This document shows, piece by piece, positions 1 to 9,264 of a stretch of 20,103 bases of DNA. The stretch spans positions 1 to 20,103 of the forward strand of contig NWUY0300060498.1 of the NCBI GenBank assembly GCA_004151065.3, read 5' to 3'. The stretch comes from Larix sibirica (taxonomy: Eukaryota > Streptophyta > Pinopsida > Pinales > Pinaceae). Made by a program: the position numbers and the translations under genes. Each line of letters begins with the position of its first letter. Position 1 is the stretch's first letter. A model generated the notes under the pieces. That model did not search any database and was not told the origin of the DNA. It saw only the letters and a list, made by a program, of their open reading frames with translations.

Positions 1-300
1 TCATTCAATGCAAAAGAACATGGCACAATATTGGCATACTATTGGTACATGATAATGGTATTGATAGATTTATGGGTTATGCCTTTAGTAGATAATTAAT
101 GATCCAATTAAAAAAATTATTAACATGTTCTTTCCAATAATTATATCAAGAAATTAATTAACACATGCTCACCTTATTGAGTTTTGTCCACCAAGAAAAG
201 ATTGTTGTTTTCATGTACTTTGGTCTTATACAAAATTGAGTGTTTATTAACATTGTGCCTCACCAAATGAAATACAATAAAATATCAATAACAAAGATTT
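1..300. other. AT-rich sequence, nothing recognised
   Basis: No reading frame, RNA gene or repeat structure could be supported here. The stretch is AT-rich and ends where the 180-bp repeat array begins. Confidence 0.6.
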
Positions 301-1205
301 CAAGGATACCCTTGGGAATTAGGTGTGGTGGTTTTAGGAATCAATATTTTCCCTAGATGCCTAGAAGCTTTCTCTAGTGACTCAAGTTTGAGTTTCGTTT
401 CTCGACCAGGTCCATGTCACTAATACCCATACCTAGTTCCCACAACCTCATAATGGAAGAACTATCCACAATTCGACACCAAGGATACCCTCGAGAGGTT
501 ATGTATGGTGCCTTGAGGCACCGTGCATGGGTAATGTGTGACACTTTGTGATCTTGGTTTTGGTCTTGGATGCCTAGAAGCTACATTTTTTTTCCCAAGG
601 CCCAAGCTTCCTCCCTCAACCAAGTCTAGGGATCTAACATCCATGCCTAGTACTATCCTTGATATCCCAACTTTTACATGAAGGATATTCTAGAAGAGAT
701 CATGTGTGGTGGTTTGAATCATCACGTGTACCCTTAGATGCATAAAATATTCCTTTAGAGAATAAGACTTGGGTTTCCTCCTTTGACCGTGTTAAGAACT
801 CAAGATGCATACCTAATGCTCAATATCTCATGAAGGAGTTGATATCATTTCTTGGAGGCCAAGGATATCCTCAAGATGTCATGTGTGGTGGTTTGATACA
901 TCATCCATGATACTAGATGCTCAAATATTACATTTGGGCCTAAGGCATGGCCTTCCTCCCCTAAATATGTCCAAGGGCTTGAGACCATACATACTTCTAA
1001 GAACAATCTAATGGTAATGATACCCCTTGTAACAAGTCAAGGATACCCTCAGGAGGACATGTATGGTTTTTAGAGGCGTCCTTATTCGCCTTAGATACCT
1101 AGAAGCTTCCTTTAGGGCCTAAGGATGCCCTTGGGAGGCCACATGTGGTGGTTTTAGGTATTATTATTTGTCCTAGATTCTTAGAAGTTTATTTTAGGGC
1201 CTAGG
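301..1205. repeat. Degenerate tandem array, unit about 180 bp, 5 to 6 copies
   Basis: The landmark AAGGATA/GC recurs at 302, 481, 681, 861, 1039 and 1121, so the spacings are 179, 200, 180, 178 and 82 bp; the last interval is a shortened unit. In every copy a second landmark, close to ATGTGTGGTGGTTT, follows 19-20 bp later (321, 501, 701, 881, 1059, 1141). A third, close to CTAGATGCCTAGAAGC, lies 50-90 bp in (about 354, 568, 733, 912, 1093, 1172), often followed by TTTAGGGCCTA. The fixed order and spacing of three separate landmarks supports a true tandem origin. Copies are well diverged, so the array is old. The unit length is in the range of many plant satellites, but five copies do not show a satellite function. 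Confidence 0.8.
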
Positions 1206-1335
1206 GGTTGGGACACTTCCTTTATTATATGGAATGTCAACATCTCTCTCAAACTTAGTGCCCAAGGAAAAACCAATCTCATCCATCATCTATCTCTTAA
1301 TATTTTTTGTGAGTAGGTTGTTTCTTATAACCATT

Positions 1336-1346
1336 TGGTATTAGAG
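1336..1346 (+). other. Possible decayed initiator-Met tRNA primer-binding site
   Basis: TGGTATTAGAG matches the usual plant LTR-retrotransposon primer-binding site TGGTATCAGAG except for one C-to-T change. It is preceded by TATAACCA, which could be an LTR 3' end. No gag or pol remains follow and no LTR 5' end was found, so chance remains possible. Confidence 0.25.
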
Positions 1347-1802
1347 TAATAATATATTTGGACTCCTTCTTTTCACTTAGATGTATTGGTATTTTGGGTT
1401 TGTGGAGGCTACCCTCCCACCCCCCACACCCTCTTTCACTTTATCAACCCATATTTCTCAAGTGTTTAGGTTATTTTAGGTTCATCCTCTAAGCAATCTA
1501 CTTCTACAACTAGTTATCTTATCCATTTTCTCTAGACAATGGACTATTCTTTAACACGCCTTTTCTTCTAGTCCCGTAGGCTTAATGACCACTTGAATAT
1601 AGTTATTTTGGGGGTTTTTTGGAGGCCTCCATCCGACACTAAGTGTTTCCATTGTGTTGCAAAGCTTGTTGGGTTTATGGACCCTACCCTCCCATATCAT
1701 GCATTTTCCTAGGGTTATGCCACTCTCCTCAGTACTCAAACAACCCTCTTTCCAAGAACCCTAACCATATCTGTAACCTAGGGTTTTCCTTTTGCTTCCT
1801 TA

Positions 1803-1820
1803 ATATATATATATATATAT
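1803..1820. repeat. AT dinucleotide microsatellite
   Basis: About nine uninterrupted AT units. Confidence 0.9.
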
Positions 1821-1840
1821 TTCTCAATAAAAAATTGTAG

Positions 1841-2400
1841 TGTGTCTCGAGGGCATAGAGACACCAGTGCATGAGGAAGTAAAACGCACCGATTAAAAGA
1901 CATAAAAGCATTAATTCTTATTATTTAAAAAAACGCATGGTGCTCCCAATCTATCTATAAGCACCATTGCACCAACACTATTTATGCACCAGTGCAACAA
2001 ACTAAAAAAAAGCTTTGATGTCAAAATACCTCAATGCAATTTATAAAAATATGTTTATTTTATTTCTCTCGGCAAAATTGTTTGGTGCGTGGGAATGATA
2101 CATACACGCCAATGCATTTAACAATCCAACACACCGCTTTATGTCAAAAAAATCGACCCTCGACTGGAAAAAAAAGGCTATTTTTTATTTTTCCAATAGG
2201 GCACCCCGGTGTGTTTAAAATACAAAGACGCATCGGTGCTAAACATAATACAATGCACTGGGTTATAATAAAAAACATCATTTCTTTTTGTTTTGTAAAA
2301 GTATAAATACCTAGTGGTGCTCTCTATAAATGGAAGAGCACCGGTGCACCACATATACAATGTGCACTAGTGTACCACTTAATCAAGTGCATTGGAAAAA
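1841..2400. repeat. 105-115-bp dyad repeat array, left block
   Basis: Boxes of GGTGC, GCACC, GCACTG or GCGT type recur in clusters near 1860-1890, 1940-2000, 2080-2130, 2200-2255 and 2316-2350, separated by A- or T-rich spacers. Cluster spacing is about 110-120 bp. The clearest unit has an exact inverted repeat, GGTGCTCT at 2316-2323 and AGAGCACC at 2335-2342, followed at once by the palindrome GGTGCACC at 2343-2350. Copies are strongly diverged; this block is joined to the right block by the same boxes and spacer style. Short reading frames here are by-products of the repeat. Confidence 0.6.
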
Positions 2401-2745
2401 ACAATATCGTAAAAATCATTTTCCTCATTTGTCAATGTTGCAGATCACCTAAGCACTGGTGTTGCACTTTCTCTCTAACACCCCTTGCACTCCTTACTTC
2501 TTATATTTCTCTTGCTATTTGGTTAATCGATGGAGTTGGAATTTTTCTAAACCATTGGAAAACATCATTTCTTATGTACATGGAAACCATGCTTCACAGG
2601 AGAGCAAGAGTCCAGATATTGTCTTTATTACCTTCTTATTTACCATTTTAGTGGATTAAAAATCAAAATTTTGCTTGAATTTTCCCTTGCCTTGAAAAAA
2701 AATTAAAAAATCAGCATTATGCACATATTCAATTTGACTCACACT
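2401..2745. other. Non-repeat interruption of the dyad array
   Basis: The GGTGC/GCACC boxes stop near 2400, apart from a degenerate GCACTGGTG at 2453-2461, and resume near 2755. The intervening sequence is less AT-extreme and has a short open stretch on the plus strand with no recognisable domain. It may be an insertion into the array, but I could not find clear target-site duplications or terminal repeats. Confidence 0.4.
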
Positions 2746-3960
2746 GTTAATATCAATGCACTAAGTGTAAACACGGAACGCATCGGTAACGGGTACCGAA
2801 TAAAAAAATGAATGCACCGTTGACGATGCATTAACATAAAAACAAATGAACAGTATACTGTGTGTTTCAGTAAACTAAACGCACCGCCATTGAAACCATT
2901 AAAATATTTTTTTAAACAACCTTTGCTCTGTAAATATATTGACGCACCGCTACTGATGCGCCGGTATATATAAACAGCCTCAGATAGTGAAGAAGAAGCT
3001 TAAGTTTAATTTTTAAAGATCTTAGTGCTCTAGATATGATGATACACGGTATTGATGTGTATAGTCATATAAAGAGCACCGAAAAGGTATAATTTTAAAA
3101 AATCATGTTTTATTTTTTTACAAAGTTAATTGTGCTCTCTATATATACGGACGCAAAGCAATTGGTGTGTTGGTATATATAAAGTGCACCGTATAAATAG
3201 CAAAATCACAATTGTTTTTTCACACATAGCAGTCATGTAGATATAACAATGCACTGCCCACGGTGCGTATAGTTATATCATTCGCACCGTACATATCCAA
3301 ATACAAACAAATAAACTTTTATTTTTTCAACAATATCGGTGCTCTATATATATACAAGCACACCGCTAGTGGGTTGTCTATAATAGTTAGTTCTCCAATA
3401 TATCAGTGCTCTATATATCATTACGCACTGTCGTCGATGCATTTAGGTATATACAGTGCACCAAACATATACAAAGCCAAAAATTAAAAGATATATTTTT
3501 TCAAGGATATCAGTTCTCTATACATATACGGACGCACTACGGGTGGTGCATCATCATATCTAAATCACACCGTGTAAAGATCAAATATTGGAAATTATCT
3601 TTTCGAAGACATCGATGTCCTTGATATGTGTGAACACTACTTCTGATGTGTATTTATATATACATAGAACCAAAAATATATAAATTGAAAAAAATATATA
3701 TTTATTTTTTATTTTTGTAAAGATACTTGTGTGTTAGATGTATTTAAGAGAATCATTGGTGGTGCGCTTGTTTATGCACCAGTATGAAATTTTAAGTGTA
3801 CCGGCACAGACTGCAGTGTGGTGTGGTTATTTTAGAGCACTGTGAACAGTGCGATTTTGTTTTAAAAACACTAGTCACTGTGCGATTAGTTTTTAAAATG
3901 ACCGTTGAGGGTGCGTTGCTATTTTTTAGGCGCACCAATTATGTTTGTAATTTTTTCAAA
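2746..3960. repeat. About 105-bp dyad repeat array, right block
   Basis: The box GCTCT, or its decayed form, starts at 2925, 3027, 3134, about 3233, 3341, 3408, 3515, about 3618 and about 3731. Spacings are 102, 107, 99, 108, 67, 107, 103 and 113 bp, so the period is about 105 bp with one shortened unit. A typical unit reads GTGCTCT, TATATA, CGGACGCACC, a short centre, GGTGCGT, GGTATATATA, GTGCACCG, then an AT-rich spacer. The two halves form an imperfect palindrome: in the 3134 unit, 3142-3155 pairs with 3166-3179 at 11 of 14 positions. Beyond 3780 the boxes are more decayed. No coding capacity. Confidence 0.75.
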
Positions 3961-4970
3961 AAAAAAAATTGTAGTTTTGATAAATATAAATGTACTTTAA
4001 TCAATTCTTTTGTTTTATATATGTATATATGTGTCTTTGTCTATGTTTCTAACGAAAGACGAGACTAGCAGCAGGACCAGTAGTAGCGGCTCGACTTGTA
4101 CAATGTTGTATGAGAGTGGGAGGCCCGTGAGAGGGAGAGGGATTTTCTCCCTCACCCTATTACAACAGAGAATCGTTCCTTATTACAGATTGTTGACCTC
4201 CTCACGTTTTATGAGGAGGTTACATCGTTGAGGAGGCACTCACAATTAATGAGGTTATTGATCCATCGTTGGGACCAATGTCAACAAGCACTCAAGGTGG
4301 GTCCTGATCTATGATTCCAACCCACAGAGGAGTACATTTACTTCACTACTGGTCTCTCCATAAGAGGAAAGGATTTTCCCCATTTCCCCAATGTCTCACC
4401 TTGCATTTTAGAATCCAGGTAGCTGGAATATGTTCAAAGATATGTTAGTGAGGATGCCACTACCTTTGGTGGATTTTACGTAGCTGGTGGCCAGTTGTGG
4501 ATTGTTTCATTTGGTGTAGAGGAGGTTAGGTGCCTCTCACTTTTGGCCAAGAAAATGGCCCACTACATGTCTGATGGGAAATGCATTAGTTTCCCTCTAT
4601 TATACTATGTTGATTATTTAGTGTAGAGCCATAGATGCATTAGGTGGTATGCCATGCTTGATGGGAAAACAGGCTTTCCATTTGATTTAGAGTTGTTTTG
4701 ATTATTTTTTGAGATGTTTTTTGTCAATCGGTCGTCATTCGACCACCACCCTCCTAGGCCGATGACCAAGGTGTGTATGCATATGTGGGGGGGGAATGTT
4801 TCCCAGGAGGGGCCAAACAGAGTTCCCAGGTAGGATCACTATAGAGGCAATGTAGTTGCTTTCCAATGAGGATGATCACACCATGGATATTGTGTCATAC
4901 GCATACTTAGGGTTGGATTGGCAAGGATGTCCCAGCATCCTATTTACCCAGAATGAGCCACATGATAGAG

Positions 4971-5102
4971 GTAATATTAGTGTTATGTTTTAAATATGTG
5001 AATCATGTTATTGTCTAATTTAATGCATATGTAATTTATTATAGCATGTTCTTTAAATTGTTTAATTAAATTGTCTAATTATTGTTTTGTACTATTTTGC
5101 AG
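4971..5102 (+). other. Retained spliceosomal intron in pseudogene copy A
   Basis: It starts GTAATATTAG after CATGATAGAG and ends with a T-rich tract and TATTTTGCAG. It is AT-rich, 132 bp long and typical of plant introns. Its presence shows that the pseudogene came from DNA-level duplication or transposition, not from reverse-transcribed spliced mRNA. Confidence 0.65.
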
Positions 5103-5111
5103 ATATTGAAT

Positions 5112-5143
5112 CTCATGTTGGGGGGGTGCCTCCCCAACATGAG
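5112..5143 (+). repeat. Perfect 12-bp inverted repeat just after the intron
   Basis: CTCATGTTGGGG at 5112-5123 and CCCCAACATGAG at 5132-5143 pair fully around an 8-base loop. It lies nine bases after the splice acceptor and within the reading frame, where it would encode S-H-V-G-G-V-P-P-Q-H-E-E. Confidence 0.85.
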
Positions 5144-5506
5144 GAGGACATGGTTTAAGCTGATGAGGTGCCTCAATTACAGAGACCCAACCTATGATGC
5201 AAGCCAAATAGTATATTTCGCCAAGAGGTGGTGGATCAGTTAAGTAGATTGTTGGCTTGATAGGGAGTGCACCCTGTACAGGTCAACCAAAACCTATGGA
5301 ACTTAGACATCACAGAGGTATAGAGGACCCTCCCACATGATATGACATCATTAATGTGTCATATTTTCAGTGCAGTCAACCTACTACATAGGTGGAGGCA
5401 TGCTCAAATATTTTTGGGTTCATCTTATGAGAGCGATGATCCTCCACCTCCTCCTCCTCATGGAGTTGACCGACCACCTCCTCCTCCTCCTCCATCTCCC
5501 CCTCCT

Positions 5507-5752
5507 CTAGGAGCAGACCAAACACCATATCCTCCTCCATAGTTCAACCGCCCACCCTCTTTTCCTTACTAAATCAATCCACCACCATCTCCTTCTCCAT
5601 AGGTCGATTGACCACCCTCTCCTTCTCACTAAGCTGGCCCACCTCCATATTACTCCAGAAATCGATCAACCACCCTCTCCTCCACCTCGAGTAGACCAGC
5701 CACTATCTCCTTCTCACCCAGTCGACCCACCACCACCTCCTACACCATTGGA
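5507..5752 (+). repeat. 30-bp coding minisatellite (decapeptide proline repeat), copy A
   Basis: From the motif L-G-A-D onward the translation repeats every ten residues on a pattern close to (P/S)-P-x-(V/I/F/A)-(D/N)-(R/Q)-P-P-S-P, about eight or nine times. The stops at 5540, 5570, 5600 and 5630 all fall on the same repeat position, where glutamine codons are expected. A one-base-class frame change near 5660 is needed to follow the last units. Confidence 0.7.
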
Positions 5753-5916
5753 CAATTTATAGATACAATAGTTGCATCAGGTCATATAGAGCCTCACATG
5801 GGGATATATCAGTTGCTCGTTCTACATTTTCATCTAGTAGAGGTACTGATGCCTTTGGAGCTACTCATGGAGGTACTAATGCCTCTGGCTCCGGTGGTGG
5901 ACCCACTAGCTCATAG

Positions 5917-7439
5917 CAGTTATTGAGCACATATATATATTTGACTCGAGTTGTATATTTGACATATATTATGATTTTGATATTATTATTCATATAGATT
6001 ATGCTTGTTTGATACCACGTTGATGTTGATGTTGATGTCTATCATGTTAATATTGTTCATTTATATTTATGTATTTTCATGTTATGTTGATGTTGTTTGA
6101 TTTATAAAATGTATTGTGTGCCAATGATCTAAATTAGAGATGTAATATAATGTTTAACTCTAGTTATGATTATTTAATGTCATGTTTCTGTAATAATTAT
6201 TTAATTTCATATTTACACGATAATAAATTTAACTATCTAACTATTTGTTTTAGAAATGCATCTGTTATTTGATTTATTTAGATGGCTAATCGGTTAAGGT
6301 ATGATTTTACTATGTTAATAGTTTATTTCGACAAAATTAAATTTTCCATTTAAAATAGTTTTATGAAATTTATATGCTAACATAATTTTATTTTAAAATA
6401 AAGAATATGAATATAAGTGCGAATTAACAATGACTTCTTTAGTTATTCGCTGGAAAACAATGACTTCTTTAGCATATAAGAAATAATAGTAATTCAAAAA
6501 AACAAATATTTATTGATTTGCACATATATTTTGAGCTACCTGCTCAATAAATGTATAAAGCAGATGCCTATGTTAATGTGTTTGAGTACTACCTAAATTA
6601 TATAATCAATATATAAAAATTGGTACAAATATAAATGACAAGGAATAGAAAACTATATATAACTCAAACATCTAATAGTACTAAAATTTATAATAAAAAA
6701 ATTAAACCATAAGTTATTTTGTATTCATGGTTTACGAATGTCATACATAGGGCTAAATGGTTTACAAATTTGTTACCAGTGTTCCACATAATCTTATGAA
6801 TGAACAATAGTAACAAATTTGCTTAAAATGATTTCAATGTTTTTGTGTGTCATTATTTACTTTGTCTTTCTCTAAAAAAATGTTCTCTTTATATTAAAAA
6901 ACATATGGGTTGAAGAATCAATACCGTGGCCATTGTCTTTGTCATGGTAAAGTTACAAAAAGTACGAGTTATCATTGGATGCTATTATTCGAATTCCACT
7001 TTTATATTAAAAATTACTAAAGAGTTGGCCTATTAAAGGTTACACTACAACATGAACATTCCATTATTATCTTAACAATTAAATTTCAATGAATAGTCTT
7101 GAACTGTTAGCATAACATTAAAACTATAACACATAATTAAAACATTTAAATATATTTCAATAAATATAGTAACATTTCGTCAATCTTAAAAAATTTAAAA
7201 CTGTAAATATATTTAAGCAGTTAGTTTACTTTACCCTATCAGTACTATGTCAAATATTAGTGTGCAAGGTCTTATTACTATGAGTGCAACATATAAAAAA
7301 ATTTATATGGATGAGGAATGAAATAGTATCATGAAAAACATTAACAACCTTAATGAGTAATGTCACAAGAAAGTACATAAATAAATAAAAAGAAGAACAA
7401 TAATGTTTCTTTTTAAAATGATATATTTGTAGTATAATA
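5917..7439. other. AT-rich flank of the pseudogene, copy A
   Basis: No gene is supported over about 1.5 kb. It contains a short GTTGAT run (6019-6038), a 17-bp direct repeat (6426-6472), and many A- and T-rich tracts. It could be 3' non-coding sequence of the parent element. Confidence 0.6.
6426..6472. repeat. 17-bp direct repeat, copy A
   Basis: AACAATGACTTCTTTAG occurs exactly at 6426-6442 and 6456-6472, offset 30 bp. It could be a target-site or slippage scar. Confidence 0.9.
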
Positions 7440-7440
7440 N
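7440..7440. other. Single unknown base at the duplication junction
   Basis: The only ambiguous bases in the window are this N and the one at 10788, exactly one repeat length apart. They look like assembly joins rather than random miscalls. Confidence 0.9.
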
Positions 7441-8318
7441 GACTTGTACAATGTTGTATGAGAGTGGGAGGCCCGTGAGAGGGAGAGGGATTTTCTCCCT
7501 CACCCTATTACAACAGAGAATCGTTCCTTATTACAGATTGTTGACCTCCTCACGTTTTATGAGGAGGTTACATCGTTGAGGAGGCACTCACAATTAATGA
7601 GGTTATTGATCCATCGTTGGGACCAATGTCAACAAGCACTCAAGGTGGGTCCTGATCTATGATTCCAACCCACAGAGGAGTACATTTACTTCACTACTGG
7701 TCTCTCCATAAGAGGAAAGGATTTTCCCCATTTCCCCAATGTCTCACCTTGCATTTTAGAATCCAGGTAGCTGGAATATGTTCAAAGATATGTTAGTGAG
7801 GATGCCACTACCTTTGGTGGATTTTACGTAGCTGGTGGCCAGTTGTGGATTGTTTCATTTGGTGTAGAGGAGGTTAGGTGCCTCTCTCTTTTGGCCAAGA
7901 AAATGGCCCACTACATGTCTGATGGGAAATGCATTAGTTTCCCTCTATTATACTATGTTGATTATTTAGTGTAGAGCCATAGATGCATTAGGTGGTATGC
8001 CATGCTTGATGGGAAAACAGGCTTTCCATTTGATTTAGAGTTGTTTTGATTATTTTTTGAGATGTTTTTTGTCAATCGGTCGTCATTCGACCACCACCCT
8101 CCTAGGCCGATGACCAAGGTGTGTATGCATATGTGGGGGGGGAATGTTTCCCAGGAGGGGCCAAACAGAGTTCCCAGGTAGGATCACTATAGAGGCAATG
8201 TAGTTGCTTTCCAATGAGGATGATCACACCATGGATATTGTGTCATACGCATACTTAGGGTTGGATTGGCAAGGATGTCCCAGCATCCTATTTACCCAGA
8301 ATGAGCCACATGATAGAG

Positions 8319-8450
8319 GTAATATTAGTGTTATGTTTTAAATATGTGAATCATGTTATTGTCTAATTTAATGCATATGTAATTTATTATAGCATGTTCT
8401 TTAAATTGTTTAATTAAATTGTCTAATTATTGTTTTGTACTATTTTGCAG
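8319..8450 (+). other. Retained spliceosomal intron in pseudogene copy B
   Basis: Same 132-bp intron as in copy A, with GTAATATTAG at the donor end and TATTTTGCAG at the acceptor. Confidence 0.65.
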
Positions 8451-8459
8451 ATATTGAAT

Positions 8460-8491
8460 CTCATGTTGGGGGGGTGCCTCCCCAACATGAG
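8460..8491 (+). repeat. Perfect 12-bp inverted repeat, copy B
   Basis: Same CTCATGTTGGGG / CCCCAACATGAG hairpin as at 5112-5143. Confidence 0.85.
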
Positions 8492-8854
8492 GAGGACATG
8501 GTTTAAGCTGATGAGGTGCCTCAATTACAGAGACCCAACCTATGATGCAAGCCAAATAGTATATTTCGCCAAGAGGTGGTGGATCAGTTAAGTAGATTGT
8601 TGGCTTGATAGGGAGTGCACCCTGTACAGGTCAACCAAAACCTATGGAACTTAGACATCACAGAGGTATAGAGGACCCTCCCACATGATATGACATCATT
8701 AATGTGTCATATTTTCAGTGCAGTCAACCTACTACATAGGTGGAGGCATGCTCAAATATTTTTGGGTTCATCTTATGAGAGCGATGATCCTCCACCTCCT
8801 CCTCCTCATGGAGTTGACCGACCACCTCCTCCTCCTCCTCCATCTCCCCCTCCT

Positions 8855-9100
8855 CTAGGAGCAGACCAAACACCATATCCTCCTCCATAGTTCAACCGCC
8901 CACCCTCTTTTCCTTACTAAATCAATCCACCACCATCTCCTTCTCCATAGGTCGATTGACCACCCTCTCCTTCTCACTAAGCTGGCCCACCTCCATATTA
9001 CTCCAGAAATCGATCAACCACCCTCTCCTCCACCTCGAGTAGACCAGCCACTATCTCCTTCTCACCCAGTCGACCCACCACCACCTCCTACACCATTGGA
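8855..9100 (+). repeat. 30-bp coding minisatellite, copy B
   Basis: Same decapeptide proline-rich repeat as in copy A, with the same stops at a 30-bp period (8888, 8918, 8948, 8978). Confidence 0.7.
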
Positions 9101-9264
9101 CAATTTATAGATACAATAGTTGCATCAGGTCATATAGAGCCTCACATGGGGATATATCAGTTGCTCGTTCTACATTTTCATCTAGTAGAGGTACTGATGC
9201 CTTTGGAGCTACTCATGGAGGTACTAATGCCTCTGGCTCCGGTGGTGGACCCACTAGCTCATAG

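Larger units (their letters stand above)
1206..1840. other. Anonymous intergenic or repeat-derived sequence
   Basis: No coding region is supported. It holds a primer-binding-site-like motif (1336-1346) and an AT microsatellite (1803-1820). A short imperfect duplication, TTGGGTTT(A/G)TGGA followed by CTACCCTCCCA, occurs near 1394 and again near 1669, 275 bp apart. Short reading frames here show no family features. Confidence 0.5.
4043..5916 (+). pseudogene. Pseudogene, unrecognised plant family with proline-repeat C terminus, copy A
   Basis: I do not recognise the family. A likely start is ATG 4043, opening a Ser/Thr/Arg-rich N terminus and the stretch R-P-V-R-G-R-G. A frameshift near 4228 is needed to continue into a region rich in aromatic residues, with landmarks YFTTGLSIRGKDFPHFP, FGGFYVAGGQLWIVSFG, CLSLLAKKMAHYMSDGK, PLLYYVDYLV and IRWYAM, ending before the intron. 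Exon 2 resumes at 5103 and leads to a decapeptide proline-rich repeat, then, after further frameshifts, a Gly/Ser/Thr-rich tail ending at TAG 5914-5916. At least twelve in-frame stops are TAG, TAA or TGA where CAG, CAA or CGA would fit. It is not functional. A transposon-associated gene family is likely because such coding remains sit among repeats, but no transposase or polymerase motif is visible. Confidence 0.6.
4093..7439 (+). repeat. 3347-bp duplicated segment, copy A
   Basis: This segment recurs at 7441-10787 at a constant 3348-bp offset, with no length difference seen. Reading both copies side by side I noticed only two substitutions: A at 4539 versus T at 7887, and G at 6779 versus A at 10127. 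The left edge falls inside the first exon of the pseudogene, so copy A keeps the 5' end and copy B does not. Both copies end at the same base before a single N. Confidence 0.97.
7441..9264 (+). pseudogene. Pseudogene, same unrecognised family, copy B, lacking its 5' end
   Basis: It is identical to copy A apart from the A-to-T difference at 7887, and carries the same stops, frameshifts, intron and proline repeat; the final TAG is at 9262-9264. It begins at the equivalent of 4093, so the start codon and first sixteen or so codons of copy A are missing. Shared disabling changes mean the duplication, if real, happened after the gene had decayed. Confidence 0.6.

Noticed and set aside
2034-3624. 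Several 60-90-codon plus-strand frames
   Set aside because: They fall inside the tandem array, change frame from unit to unit and have low-complexity composition.
1841-3960. CRISPR array
   Set aside because: Units are diverged, palindromic throughout, of the wrong size and in plant-type DNA with no cas genes; there are no exact repeats with unique spacers.
5342-5542. Intact small proline-rich protein (also at 8690-8890)
   Set aside because: It is only the middle of a longer broken frame; the apparent start is an internal Met and the end is a stop in a repeat that continues in frame.
4043-5916. Processed retrogene
   Set aside because: A typical intron is retained and no poly(A) follows.
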